DNA from: Sycon ciliatum | Taxonomy: Eukaryota; Porifera; Calcarea; Leucosolenida; Sycettidae | Length of the DNA stretch: 64,000 nucleotides | Direction: 5' to 3' | NCBI RefSeq assembly: GCF_964019385.1 | Contig: NC_088654.1 | Coordinates: 3,259,872 to 3,323,871, forward strand | Part shown: one piece after another, positions 1-11,146 of the stretch | Position numbering within the stretch: the first letter of the stretch is position 1 | Layout of the letters: each line of letters starts with the position of its first letter | Translations under genes and position numbers: made by a program | The notes under the pieces: generated by a model | Told to the model about the DNA's origin: nothing | Databases searched by the model: none | The model's input: the letters and a program-made list of their open reading frames with translations, nothing else

Positions 1-115
1 GGGTCTGGGTATTTGTTTTACAATTTTACATTCAGTAAAATTGCGAGACAAGCCGGATAGTTCCTCAACATCAAATGCATTTAGCATATAGCAGCATTGT
101 GCACAGCACAGCCCT

Positions 116-495
116 TGTTGTGAAACCACAAGTTCTCGAGAGTGAAAGGCCTTCTCGCTTGTGACATTGTGTTCGTGTCAATGCAGTTGTATCCCGACTC
201 CGCCGTACCGCTGATGATTACGACGTAGTATACGCTACATGCGCTATGTGCGGTTTGCTGTGTGCGCTGTAGTTGTATGTTGTATGTGTATGCTTTTCTC
301 ATATACGCTGTCATTTTAACGCTATAACTACCTGGTGGTTTTAGTGTTAGTTATTCAGTTGTTCATTCAGTCATTCATTGTTCATAATTTATTAGTCGAT
401 GGAAGTGAAAGATATTGTTGAGAATAAATAGTTGTCCTCGTGCCGTGTGGGGTGGTTCGTTCCTGACACTTTAGAGAACCAGAGGGTTCACAACA
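116..495 (+). repeat. 5' LTR of the TRIM-like element
   Basis: The LTR starts TGTTGTGAAACC and ends GTTCACAACA, giving short terminal inverted repeats. A TATA-like gaataaatag lies near 421-430 and could serve the LTR promoter, which is inference. It matches 1626-2004 almost base for base. Confidence 0.88.
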
Positions 496-526
496 TTTGG
501 CGACCACGCCAGGATACGAAGCGAGC

Positions 527-1429
527 ATGGCACAGGAACTATGGATCATCGAAGCCAGCTTTATCGCCAACGGAATTCGGTATGGATTTGAAGGCGATAG
601 GTTGAGAGAATACTTGGAGAAGAGGCTCCGACAGAGCGAGGAGTTTGAAGAGCGCAGTGCTAGACGGCAAGAGTGTGCGCTCCGCGCAGAGTTTAACGAA
701 AAGCTCAAGAAGATGGCCGAGCGCATCGCCGTCAGTACATATTATGAGGAAGCAAAGCGAGATTTGCTTGCCTCGCCCGGAAGGACGCCGGACAAGGCGT
801 GTAAGACTTTGCTTACAGACAAGCAGCGGTCTGAAGAGTGCTTGAAGCCAGTGGCAGGATCAGATCCAAGGCGCACTGCGTCGGTACAGAGCGTGGCACC
901 ATCGGTGGGAGACGCTCAGAAGCAGCTGGAGTCTCGGCCGAACGACGTAGAAGCGCAAGACGAAGAAGCGCAAGACGTAGAAGCGCAAGACATAGAGGCG
1001 CAAGACGTAGAGGCGCAAGGCGTAGAGGCGCAAGTTGTAGAGGCGCAAGAGTTGGAGGCGCAAGACTTGGAGGCGCAAGACGTAGAGGCGCAAGAGGCGC
1101 AAGAGTTAGAGGCGCAAGAGTTAGAGGCGGAAGAGTTAGAGGCGCAAGAGTTAGCGGCGCAAGAGTTAGAGGCGCAAGAGTTAGAGGCGCAAGACATAAA
1201 AGCGCAAGGCGTAGAAGATAAGGAAACGAGAAGGGCGATACTGGTTAGCACGGAAGAAGTAAGCGGCGAGACTGTGTGGAACACAGAGATCCGATGTGTG
1301 TCCTCGGATTCCGCGCCCGCCCCGGGTCGAAGCAGTGTACCCGTGACCATGTCGTGTGTGACAGCCCACATCGTCGAGCTTTATGACACTATCGGTTGTG
1401 TGTTGTCTGGTCCAACGTCTGACCACTGA
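527..1429 (+). CDS. Gag-like protein of the TRIM element, with EAQ repeat tract
   Basis: The open frame extends upstream of 527 without an ATG; the ATG at 527 is the first and gives 300 codons. The first ~110 residues are charged and probably helical (ELWIIEASFIANG, then REYLEKRLRQSEEFEERSA), like the N-terminal region of many invertebrate Gypsy-type Gag proteins. From about residue 140 to 228 the protein is an acidic repeat of (D/E)-x-EAQ units. The tail after residue 230 is unremarkable, and no zinc knuckle is visible. It lies alone between LTRs, which supports a structural role in packaging the element RNA, possibly in a partner's particle. It is uninterrupted in a young element. The assignment to Gag rests on position and composition, not on a catalytic motif. 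Confidence 0.6.
   Translation: MAQELWIIEASFIANGIRYGFEGDRLREYLEKRLRQSEEFEERSARRQECALRAEFNEKLKKMAERIAVSTYYEEAKRDLLASPGRTPDKACKTLLTDKQRSEECLKPVAGSDPRRTASVQSVAPSVGDAQKQLESRPNDVEAQDEEAQDVEAQDIEAQDVEAQGVEAQVVEAQELEAQDLEAQDVEAQEAQELEAQELEAEELEAQELAAQELEAQELEAQDIKAQGVEDKETRRAILVSTEEVSGETVWNTEIRCVSSDSAPAPGRSSVPVTMSCVTAHIVELYDTIGCVLSGPTSDH
946..1210 (+). repeat. In-frame minisatellite coding (x-x-E-A-Q)n
   Basis: Tandem 15-base units of the type gacgtagaggcgcaa, with 9- and 6-base variants, all keep the gag reading frame. The same repeat opens long frames on the other strand and in other phases (around 838-1370); those are shadows. Confidence 0.85.
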
Positions 1430-1625
1430 CGAAGTGGATCGGTGACAGTGTCGTGTGCGACAGTCCACAGCGGCAAGCTTCGCGATGTCGAGTTTTCTGA
1501 ATTGGTGGGCATTAGTGATATTCTACCATGGCCACCACCGCAGCAGCAGATGACGCGTAGTATTCCCCTAATCGTTTGACTTGTGAGTTGTTGTACGGCG
1601 GCGAGAAGCCCTTTGGTGGGGAGAA

Positions 1626-2004
1626 TGTTGTGAAGCCACAAGTTCTCGAGAGTGAAAGGCCTTCTCGCTTGTGACATTGTGTTCGTGTCAATGCAGTTGT
1701 ATCCCGACTCCGCCGTACCGCTGATGATTACGACGTAGTATACGCTACATGCGCTATGTGCGGTTTGCTGTGTGCGCTGTAGTTGTATGTTGTATGTGTA
1801 TGCTTTTCTCATATACGCTGTCATTTTAACGCTATAACTACCTGGTGGTTTTAGTGTTAGTTATTCAGTTGTTCATTCAGTCATTCATTGTTCATTATTA
1901 TTAGTCGATGGAAGTGAAGGATAATGTTGAGTATAAATAGTTGTCCTCGTGCCGTGTGGGGTCGTTCGTTCCTGACACTTTAGAGAACCAGAGGGTTCAC
2001 AACA
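1626..2004 (+). repeat. 3' LTR of the TRIM-like element
   Basis: This is the direct copy of 116-495, preceded by the purine tract and followed by the second copy of the target duplication (2005-2009). Confidence 0.88.
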
Positions 2005-2009
2005 GCCCT

Positions 2010-3090
2010 GAATGGACTGAATGCCCCATCGGCCTCTCCATGTGTCAAGTGGCTGTTTTGCAGCGGGAGATATCATTATATTATAATGGGCATGGCGGCG
2101 TGGTGTGGCTGTGTGCGACGGGCTGGCAGGACAGTGATTGCCTCAGGGGCCTTTGGGTCTGCTGAGTCCGCCAGTTCGCTTCGTCTTTCTTTCCCTGTCA
2201 CGTCACTGTGGGACAAGTACAGTCAGCCGCAGTATATATATATTTTTTTGTGGCACATGCAATAACCAAGGGTGCGTTCTTAAATCCTCTCGGAAAAGTT
2301 GGAGACTCTCCGAAAAGTTCGAGAGCTCTTCTTATATCCTCTCCAACTTTTAGGAGGCTCTCCAAAGCTCTCCAAGCTCTCCAAGCTTCAGAGATTCCCA
2401 CGGTTTGGGATCAGCGCATGCGAAGTACGGCTAAAAGCCACGTGTTCATCATGAGTGTACGCATTTCCCTTTTTGCATACGCACATACAATCACTCAAGA
2501 TCGCGGCCCCTTTGGCGCTTCACTTTGCTTGACATGGGTCTCCGAATTCTTCGAGACCCATTCTTGAGTAATCCCAGTTTCTTCGACTTCTCTTTTCTTC
2601 TTCTTCTAGAAGCTAGAGAATACAGGTCCTCCCTCGTTAGTAGATAATCTCTGGGCCGTCAGGAAAGTTATCTTATAACCAGACTTATCTTGTAACAGGA
2701 CTTGCAACCAAACATGGTCAGTAAGCGCTGGTATGCACTTTTCTGTGTTTCCCTCGATACAAAATAATTTCTAGATCCTGAAACTCGTTATAAGATAATT
2801 TCAATACAGTACTACATGCCGGCTGTTTATCAGATGCGGAAAATAAAGATACACTGTACAGTTTCAATGCAGTGTAATAGCGTATTTGGTACAAGTACAG
2901 AGATGAGATGAACACTGAAATGTGTTCTATTGTCCCGCCAGTAAATGAAGAGTGCAGTAAAAGCATCTTGGATTTGGCAAGTAATGTGAGTTCAAACGTA
3001 CATTGTGCACTAAGTCTTGTCACAGCAGAGCATTCTCACAATTTCTTCAAAGATTGACACGTGCATAGAACGAGATGGAGAACGCAAAAG
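2010..3090. other. Intergenic, no gene recognised
   Basis: A TATA-rich run lies at 2234-2248 and a set of short inverted ctctcc/ggagag motifs at 2283-2390. No open frame here has a recognisable motif. A stretch near 2780-2800 (ctcgttataagataatttca) resembles the end sequences of Tigger-type elements but no partner end was found. Confidence 0.4.
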
Positions 3091-3094
3091 TGGG

Positions 3095-3690
3095 AGAGGG
3101 AGAAAGCTAGAGACGGAAAAAGAGAATGAGAGAGAGAGAGAGAGTGAGTGACTGAGTAAGTAAGAAAGGGAGTGAGAGAGAGTGTGAGAGAATGAGAGTG
3201 ATCTAGTGCGGGAGTGTGAGAGTGAGTGAGAGAGTGAGTGAGAGAGTGGGAGAGTGAGTGAGAGAGTGAGTGAGAGAGTGAGAAAGTGTAAGAGAACTTC
3301 CCAGTGAGAGTAATCCAGTGATGCGAGTGTGAGTGAGATAGTGAGTGAGAGAATGAGAGAGATTTAGTGATCTAGTGTGAGTGAAAGAGTGAGCAAGAGA
3401 GTGAGAGAAGCTTAGGAGTGAGCAAAAGAGTGCGTGAGAGAGTGAGAGAGTGAGTGAGAGCGTGAGAGAATGAGAGTGATTTAGTTATCTAGTGTGAATG
3501 AGTGAGAGAGTGAACAAGAGAGTGATTGAGTGAGTGAGTGAAAGAGTGAGCAAGACAGTGAGTGAGTGAGTGAGTGAGTGAGTGAGAGAGTGCGAGAGCC
3601 GCTAAGAGTGAGCGAGAGAGTGAGTGAGAGAGTGAGAGTGAGTGAGAGTGAGTGAGAGAGTGTGAGAGAGTGAGTGAGAGGGATCAACAA
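3095..3690 (+). repeat. Purine-rich (GAGA/GTGA)n low-complexity tract
   Basis: About 600 bp consist almost only of G and A with regular T, as degenerate gagagtga units, interrupted twice by short unique bits (near 3296-3330 and 3400-3420). The Ser/Leu-rich frame on the opposite strand (3481-3711) is an artefact of the repeat. Confidence 0.9.
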
Positions 3691-3790
3691 GAGCCAGGTC
3701 GAAAAAGGCAAATGGGCAAAAGGAGGTGGGAGAGATACTCAAGTGAGAAAGAGCAGGGGGTGGGATGACACAATCAGTCCTTTGGCAGAC

Positions 3791-5992
3791 TTAAACTGCA
3801 GCAAAACATGCCTTGCAGAATTTCGCGTCTTCATCATCGACTTGGCAGCAGTGATGGTACCTTAAAGCGCACTTGGTGCATGTTCTGCATTTTCTGATGT
3901 CAGCCACCTTGCATATCTCACACATTACTGAAGTAGATTCGGGTGTACATGACGCAACAGCAAATGGTGGGGTACAGTCGCTTTCAGAAGACGATGATGA
4001 CGTTGCTGGATGGTCGGGCGTAGTAGCGGATGCTGTTGGAGTGAAAATTGTTTCCGAAGAGGAGCTCGAGGTCAGGATGCTTACAACACCTCCGCATGCT
4101 GACCTGGGACGTTGTGTTATGATGTCGTTATCATCCTCTTCTTAGCTGCAAGTGACAACTTCAATATCAGAACTAGACATGTTGCTGTCACTCCAGCATG
4201 AAAGCGAATCACTTTCACTCTCGGATACATCAGTGAACACTACCTCCTCTCCACGAGGCCGCGCGGGAGCAAAGAATGTCTTTATGGTGGCGGCTGGTTT
4301 TACTGCCTGGGTCTGGTGCTTTCCGGCATTCGCTTTCACTTCTGTGGTAGTTGGTGGCTGGAGTGATCTGCGTATGTTGGTTGCTCCACTGGATGGCAAA
4401 AAGAAGGCATGGATAGATGACTGATGCGTCGCGGTCATGGCCCGTTTCAGGAGCAAGTCGTCCATGTCGGAGATGCCTCTGAAAATGGCGTCGTCAACAA
4501 CGCCAGCATCCAGCGACATGACATAGTCCTTCACAACTTGAAGAGAGACTGCCGCCTCTGACCGAGTTGGTGGCTTCGCAGCTGGCGCTTCGGTGTCATC
4601 TTCACTATCACTCTCACTGTTGTCGGCAGTGTTGCTATGCTGGGCAATGTCTAAAGCCGCAGGAGCCTCAGTTGCAATGCCCTCGTCAATGTCAAGATAT
4701 TCTAGCAAAGAGTAATCCTCTTTGTCACGAGTCTGGTTAGCTACGCTATCCCATGCTTCAGTCATGGCTAGCAGGCCATCTTCGTCGCCATTTGGCATGT
4801 TCGAATTCGCCAAGGACTCAGTCTGGCCAAGCGATTCATCATGAAACTTGGCATGTCGGAAACAATTTGCTATAGTCGTGGGCGTGACTCTCTGCCAGGC
4901 TGTATGCAGCATGAAAATGGCCTCCAGAACATTGACCTTCTTTGCCTCATCTGTGGGTTTGCCGGAATCAAAGGCATCCACTATGCGCCGCAGAAGCTTG
5001 GTACGGTAAGCTGCTTTCATGCTGCGAATCACGCCTTGATCCATCGGCTGGCTCCTGGATGTTGAGTTCGGAGGGAATTAATGGATTGTTAAATGCGAGA
5101 AATTCGCAGTCAGGGTTGCAGCTGAGTGGGCCGAGCAGTTGTCCAAGAAAAGGAGCACTTTCCGTTTCATCTTGGCCATTTCCTGGTTGAAATTCATCAG
5201 CCACTCTTTGAACAATGCCCCTGTCATCCATGCGTTCTTCGGGTGCTTGTACGTCACTGGCAAGGATCTGGCATTCTTGAAGCACCTTGGGTTCTTGTAA
5301 TGCCCAATAACCAGTGGCACCAGCTTCTCCGAACCATCCATATTGGCGGCTAACAATACACTCAGCCTCTCCTTCTTTTTCTTCCCGCCCTGGCACTTCT
5401 CTCCGCGGAATGCAAGAGTGTGATGAGGAAGGAGCCGGTAAAACAATGCCGTTTCGTCCGCATTGAAAATATTCTTGGGTTCATACCCTTCAATTAATGT
5501 TGGGAGAACATCGTGGAGCCATTGATCGATGTTGTGATCAGCTGCAGCTTCTCTCCCCTCTCCAGCTTTCGTCCTCAGCGAGACTTGGTGCCGTGCCTTG
5601 AAGCGACTTATGAAGCCATGGCTCGCTGAGAAATCCTCGCTAGAAATCCCCAGCTGTCTTGCAAGCCTCTCCGCTTCCGTCGTCAGGATGTCATCTGTCA
5701 CATCCATATTCGCAGCTCTAGCGCGAGCGAGCACATCTCGCAGAGCTGCATCTAGCTCCGGCCAGCGAGACTGCCTTACGCGCTGTGCAGACGAAGACCG
5801 CTCGCCGCCAAGGTATGCACGCTTGATTGCATCCTTTTGTTTTAGCACGGTGTAGATAGTTTAAGCCGGGCGACGGACGGTACGAGCGATGCTCGCCGCT
5901 TTCAATCCTCTTTCTTGCATCTGCACGATCTCGTATTTCTCTTTGAGAGAAAGCGCACCTCGCGTTGCCTTTGCACTTGAAGACTTCGACAT
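3791..5992 (-). pseudogene. Tigger/pogo-type transposase with three in-frame TAA stops
   Basis: Reading the minus strand from the ATG at 5992 gives one continuous frame of 734 codons to a stop at 3791-3793, broken by TAA at 5861-5863, 5078-5080 and 4142-4144 and by no frameshift. Order: a CENP-B/psq-like HTH (LSLKEKYEIVQMQERGLK); a second HTH ending FISRFKARHQVS; then a DDE domain with NADETALFYRL (first Asp), LLFLDNCSAH (second Asp) and FPPNSTSRSQPMDQG (third Asp, about 30 residues on). The second TAA falls just before FPPN, where relatives usually carry Leu. An acidic, Ser-rich linker leads past the third stop to a Cys/His-rich tail (CEICK, CRTCTKC, HHCC, CKAC). The family cuts and pastes DNA at TA sites. 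Each stop is one substitution from CAA, GAA or TTA. The element ends were not found. Confidence 0.88.
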
Positions 5993-7187
5993 GACCACTC
6001 GAGCTACACCTGACCGGCTTTTCTATTTCTTCTTTTAGGACAACTACACTCCCAAACGTTAGAAACGATTATGACTATAGTCTGTTTCAAAAAGATTTAC
6101 AATCAGGTTTGGGTCTTAAAAAGTATGAAGATAAGGGAAATTTGGACAACAAAGTACATAGAATGGCTTGTTAGGACACGGCAAATTGTTCTGTGAAGGT
6201 TTCGGAACAATTGGACCAACCGTTAAGGAGTTAGAATTTCGGCCAGGTTTCCGGCCTTTTCCCATGGTTTACAATTTGCCCAGGAAACCAGTATAGATTT
6301 TTTATCAAAACCCACGATTTATCCTTTCCTTTTTGGCCTTGTGGTTATCATGGTTATGAATGCTGTCTGCTGACCGACCATGAAGTTGTGAGTTCAAATC
6401 CCCACCTATCCTCAAGTCAAACTTTTTTTCATTGTTTTGATCAAGCTGGTACAAGACAAAGAAGATGGCTGCACCAAACGACTTGTTGTTGGAGCTCGCG
6501 CTTCCTGCCGAACTGACTGACACTTGACTGGCTCACGCCATGTGAACACACCCACAACACTGCAATGGTGTGAGTGAATTATAATGGAAGTCATCGCGCT
6601 GTAGCTTTTTGAGATTTATTTTAGTATTTCAAGATCGCCAATTTATTTGAATTTAGCAGTCAACGCCGTCTTCTATCAGCGTTCACAAGCGTCTGCTTTT
6701 CTCAAAATGTCGAAGTCACACGGATAGCTTTGCCAAGTCATGGCCTTGGGAATGAGTCCGTGTCGATGTCGTTTTCGTCACACGGTGAGTAAATTGCATC
6801 GCAGCTCAAAGAAACTATTTTGGTCACAAAACCAATTGGAACCCATGCCGCTCGTCAACATTTACAACACTTTTGTTTCGACATGTCCTCTCTGACTCCA
6901 TTATCGATACGAGGAAGAACTCGTTTGTTGTAAACCAGACGTACATGACTGTATCAACCTGAGTGAGTTGTCATTTTTCCTGCTTTCGCGCGGAATATTT
7001 CTTCGAGTTCAAAGTGAGTTTTTCCAGGCAGCGCTCGAGTGCTCATACGGTAAGACGCCAAACTCCGCGGGCGATCGCCAGGATTGCAAATCTTTTTGAA
7101 ACGGACTGTAGAAAGATTTTACTTTTCACCTTTTCAACAGCACACCCGGATCCACACAGAGCGCACTGAAAATAATTCTCCTTTTTC
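5993..7187. other. Intergenic; possible tRNA-derived SINE remnant near 6325-6420
   Basis: At 6330-6415 a stretch with an A-box-like TGGTTATCATGG and a B-box-like gagttcaaatc suggests a tRNA-derived SINE head; no cloverleaf could be drawn with confidence. The rest shows no coding motif. Confidence 0.3.
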
Positions 7188-7503
7188 AGGCGCTCTGCGT
7201 GAATCCAGCGAGTACGCGAGGAAGCCGATGGATGATCGTGCTGCCATTGGTGTTACTTCTGTTGATCAAGACACCTAAGATGGATCGACGTACATCCCTA
7301 GTTTGATTATCTGTGTCCTGGTCGAGGATCATCAAATTGCATTCGCATTTGCAGGCGCTCTGCATGAATCCAGCGAGTACGCGAGGAAGCCGATGGATAG
7401 TGTTTTCGTATTCGTAAGACACGCGGGATGGACCGACGTACATCCCCACTAGATCTGTACGATGCAGTTTGATGATCTGCGTCTTGATTGAGAAACATCA
7501 AAT
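7188..7503 (+). repeat. Two-copy tandem duplication, unit about 165 bp
   Basis: Both units begin caggcgctctgc (7188 and 7353), share gtgaatccagcgagtacg-type sequence and a gacgtacatcc motif, and then diverge in the middle. Confidence 0.75.
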
Positions 7504-8692
7504 TTGATGGCTTCCTTCATGGATCCAAACCTACAGACCAACCCAAAACAAAACCCGGATCAATATTTTCTAGTTCAAGGCCCCCTGAACGGACTGATAC
7601 TCGCCTTGGTTGACGAACAAAGTCCACGATCGATCCATGTTGTGTGCCCGCGGGGGAGTCTATCTCTACCCAGCGCGGGCACAGTGCTCCGTACATGGAC
7701 TCATGCTCGTCCCGACCCGTAACCTATGCACTATCCACTGGCTTTTCATGGCCCCTTTCAGGTATCCACCGTACACATGGTAGATCACAGGTGCAGGTCG
7801 GAGGTGTGTCACACTCACAACTTTTTGGCACAAGCCTCATGCTGCATATGCGCATAGCGCCTAGAGCTAGGACAATTTGTCCTTGTCAGTTTGAAGTGCA
7901 GCTTGGTTCACTCGATCTCTGTTTGCACTCGACTCCGTCACTTAGACGTTTATTTGAGGTGAGCAAAGTATGTTTTGGTCCGTTCAGCAGCAGCCTTTTC
8001 GTCAAACTTCGTTGAATTATTACGCACTCCTTTTGTTTCCGCGTGTTCACTGGACCGTATTTGAACGGACGTACAATTGTCGTATCTCAGACGACAACTA
8101 ACAAAACCTCAATGGAAAGAACTTATCTTACAACACTATTTCCTCTTCCGTGCCCACGCGTTGCAGACATAGCCGCTTCATCTGGAGTGTGCTGGTAGCG
8201 TACTGTGGTTGAGTGCATACGGTGTACCCTAGACTGAACTAGCTGTCGATGTTGTGCATTTGAGTAACCTATACAGATTGGTGAAATTGTTGTGGGTATT
8301 TGATGTTACGACGCTGCACGAAGACCTTCCCTTTGTTCCTCACTCTAACTTCTTATTTCTCCATTGGACAAGTTATGTTATAATGAAGGAGATGCTTCCC
8401 GGGGCCAGCACAAAGACTCGTTATAACAAGTTTTATGTTATAACGGATTATGTTGTATCCGGACCTGTAAACAGTGGTATAGACCACGTTTCGCCAGGGG
8501 ATTTCAGATTTGTATCTACTATCACTTTTTATCACTTTTGTCACTAGGATATGCCACGTTTCTTTGCCGAATGAGCGCAATTGCGCCAATGTAGACGTGT
8601 AAAGATCAGTCTATTCTTATTATGCTTTCATTCAACATCATGCCTCCACTCATGAGCTCAGGAGGAGCAAAACAGCTGTCTAGAGGGTCAAT
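7504..8692. other. Intergenic, nothing coding recognised
   Basis: Near 8375-8470 there are two gttataac motifs in a TIR-like setting (actcgttataacaag and gttataacgg), the kind seen at Tigger-type MITE ends, but clean boundaries could not be set. Open frames here are short and lack motifs. Confidence 0.35.
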
Positions 8693-9104
8693 AGAGAGGT
8701 TCCGGGGTACGATTTTCCGTGCCAAAATCCGTATGGGCGGTACGGATTTTTTCCAGGCGTGCTCCATACGATTTTTCGGCACGGAGAATCCGTGTGGACT
8801 GGCTTTCATACGAACCATGTTTCGTATGGAGATTTTGCGTCATCGGGTGCAGAAAGATTTTTCGCGTACAAATTTGGTACGAGAAACATCGATTTTTCGC
8901 GGGAAGTTTTGATTTCGGTACTAATTTTCAAAATAAAAAGGCATAGCGCGGGAATGTGACGTGTTTGCGATCGTAACCTAGGCAATGACGGCAAACACAT
9001 AAGTTCCGTGCCCCGGAACTTTTCACTGCTCGAAAACGACGTATAAAAAATCCGTAGCGCCTCCACGGATTTTGGCACGAAAAATCGTACTCCGGAACCT
9101 CCCT
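8693..9104. mobile_element. MITE of the AGRGAGGTTC superfamily, GGTACG subtype
   Basis: Terminal inverted repeats of about 50 bp: AGAGAGGTTCCGGGGTACG on the left, then the same sequence inverted and ending in GGAACCTCCCT on the right. The arms run on into a shared CCGTGCCAAAATCCGTA motif. The outer ten bases match the MITE at 29827 and the 2.9-kb element at 28043, although the interiors differ. No transposase is present. Flanks read caat on the left and attg on the right, so the duplication could be AT or TA here. Confidence 0.85.
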
Positions 9105-10121
9105 ATTGTTGATATCAATTTAAGTGCAGAGTTTGGATCGGCCAAGAGTGCAATGTGGTGGTGTGGTGTATTGGATTCCATATCGGCCGGGTCGTCGCTA
9201 CTTCTTCTCAGTTTACATACTGGTGTTTTATGTACTCAAAGGGTGACACCATATGAGAACCGTAATTATACAATGGAGACAACAGCAGATTTTTCGCCCG
9301 ATCATGCGCTCACAGTTCTGTATGGTGGTGAGTGAGTTGACGGAGAAAATGCCCCAGGGGCGTCTTGCGTACTTGCAGTACTGTGTTGGAGCGCAAAAGT
9401 CTGAACTGTCTCCCCGTTTGTTTCAGTATGCTACATTGTTGTATCTCAGAGTGCTAGAATCTGTTGCGTAAGTATCAATGATGCCCGCAGTACACTAATG
9501 GCATGTAGGAGTGTCATTTTGCACCATGTGTAAGCACCTAGCCCGTCTTAGCCCGTCTCGTATCTCCAAGCGCGGGATCACAATTCTTCGCTTCATTCTA
9601 TGTATAAATATGTGACTTCAAATTAATGCTAGCCATTCTTTATTCTCAATCTCGACTGATCAGACCTTAGTGATTCAAACAATGCTGCCTGGAGGAAATT
9701 ATATCTGGCAGTATATACAACTTGGAGTCATGTTGCTGATGTCATTGTCGGCCAGAGAGCGCATATGGAGGAGGTGGAATTGCTTCATCAATGTTCATAC
9801 TAGCGTTTAAACTGATTATACACTCCTCAGGGCGAAGTTCTGTTTGAATGGACGTTCATACCGAAAGCCGATTTTCAACGCTGTTTCGACCACTAAGGTC
9901 TCATCAGTGAATATGATTTAGCTCTATCCACACCGAGGCGGATGGTTACAAATGGAATGCCGATGTGGTCTATTTGAAGCACGTCCGATTGTAATATGTA
10001 TTTTTCACAAACAATGAAATTAACACACATGCACCCAAATCAGTCAGTTGCTGGGAACAAGCTCACGGGATACTGTTGTAACACTGATTTTGCAATCTGA
10101 AAACCACACAAGAAAGCTTAC
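9105..10121. other. Presumed intron or 3' part of the lectin/sushi gene
   Basis: A 73-codon frame at 9253-9471 (ends RLFQYATLLYLRVLESVA) has an exon-like composition but no splice sites that settle it. Nothing else is recognised. Confidence 0.25.
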
Positions 10122-10295
10122 CGCATGTAGGTAGTGGGCTAGTAGTGAAAGGTGCTGTGATGCAAGTCACCTTCGGGTTACCATGAACTCCATATCCCTG
10201 TTTACATGTCAAAGTCAGCGTATTCAGAAATTCTTGTTGGTAGAATACACCGTTGCTGTAAGACCCATAAGCTGGATCTGTAGGCCGTAGACAAA
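10122..10295 (-). CDS. Sushi/CCP-domain exon of a secreted or membrane protein
   Basis: A minus-strand exon of 174 nt has an acceptor TTGTTAG at its 5' side and a donor GCG|GTAAGC at its 3' side. It starts with two bases that complete a codon and ends with one, i.e. it is a phase 1-1 module, as is usual for CCP domains. The 58 residues show the sushi pattern: Cys at the start (CLRPTDPAYGSYSNG), LTLTCKQGYG, then KVTC and LPTCG at the end. Trp is replaced by Phe before the last Cys. CCP domains bind protein partners outside the cell in complement-like, adhesion and receptor proteins. The phase and strand match the lectin-like exon at 17259-17510 and the signal exon at 22196-22265, so I place it in the same gene; intervening exons may be missing. 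Confidence 0.8.
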
Positions 10296-10846
10296 CTAAC
10301 AACAGAGATCAAAGGGCAAAAAGAGGCTTGATGAGTGTTTCTAGTATTTCATGTTTGTTCTGTTTATCTTGGGTCGGGTATTGTTTGTTTTGGTTATGGT
10401 TGGTCGGGTATTGGTGCTTCCATGTACAGATAAGAATACTGCGTGATAGTGTGAACGTATCATGCAAAAAGGTACTTTTCTTGGCATCATGTCAAAAACT
10501 CGCCAGGAGTAGGAAGCAAGTTTTGAAGCTCTGAGTGTCGTGACTACTCCTCCCCCCCCCCCCCCCCTCGAGGCATATTATCAATAATTATATTCTTCTG
10601 AGCTATGGGACCAGGCTGAACCTAGAAGGCGCTGACAAGTTTTTCACTCCAAAGGCAGCTCACAACACGTGCCACACATACTGATGGCACTTGGGTCTTT
10701 TTCCCTCCCCGAGGGGACCAACCACGGTCAGTTTCTGGAAACTACCAGAGGTGAAAGAAAGTGATTAAATTTTGAAAGGATTGGGAGAACTTCATATTCA
10801 AAGGATCAGTCGGGGAAGTGAACTGCCTGAAAAGAGAAAAAAACGC

Positions 10847-10918
10847 CAGACCCACCAGGACTCGAACCTGGGGCCCTGATTGTCATGAGCAATGCTCTAA
10901 CCAAGCGTCTAAGCGTTT
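10847..10918 (-). ncRNA. tRNA-like sequence, inverted copy, damaged 5' half
   Basis: The T arm and anticodon arm match the direct copies (B box ggttcgagtcc), but the acceptor and D-arm side has diverged at the inversion junction. Confidence 0.55.
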
Positions 10919-11146
10919 TTTTCTCTTTTCAGGCAGTTCACTTCCCCGACTGATCCTTTGAATATGAAGTTCTCCCAATCCTTTCAAAATTTAATCACTT
11001 TCTTTCACCTCTGGTAGTTTCCAGAAACTGACCGTGGTTGGTCCCCTGGGGGAGGGAAAAAGACCCAAGTGCCATCAGTATGTGTGGCATGTGTTGTGAG
11101 CTGCCTTTGGAGTGAAAAACTTGTCACCGCCTTCTAGGTTCAGCCT

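Larger units (their letters stand above)
116..2004 (+). mobile_element. Small non-autonomous LTR retrotransposon (TRIM-like), complete
   Basis: Two direct LTRs of 380 and 379 bp (116-495 and 1626-2004) begin TGTTGTGAA and end TTCACAACA. The element is flanked by a perfect 5-bp target duplication, gccct, at 111-115 and 2005-2009. A primer-binding-site-like TGGCGACCACGCC starts at 498, just inside the 5' LTR, and a purine-rich tract (ggtggggagaa) ends at 1625 against the 3' LTR. The interior is about 1.1 kb and holds only a gag-like ORF; there is no protease, RT, RNase H or integrase. Mobility must therefore come from a partner element. By eye the LTRs differ at fewer than ten positions, so the insertion is young. 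The PBS form is commonest in Gypsy-type elements, but with no pol the superfamily is an inference. Confidence 0.9.

Noticed and set aside
838-1371. Arg-, Cys- or Ser-rich frames on both strands
   Set aside because: They are other-phase readings of the EAQ minisatellite inside the gag-like ORF.
3481-3711. Ser/Leu/Thr repeat protein on the minus strand
   Set aside because: It is a translation of the GAGA/GTGA low-complexity tract.
3791-5992. Reassignment of TAA as a sense codon
   Set aside because: Many other frames here, including the intact retrotransposon, use ordinary stops, and tRNA or release-factor evidence is absent; nonsense mutation is enough.
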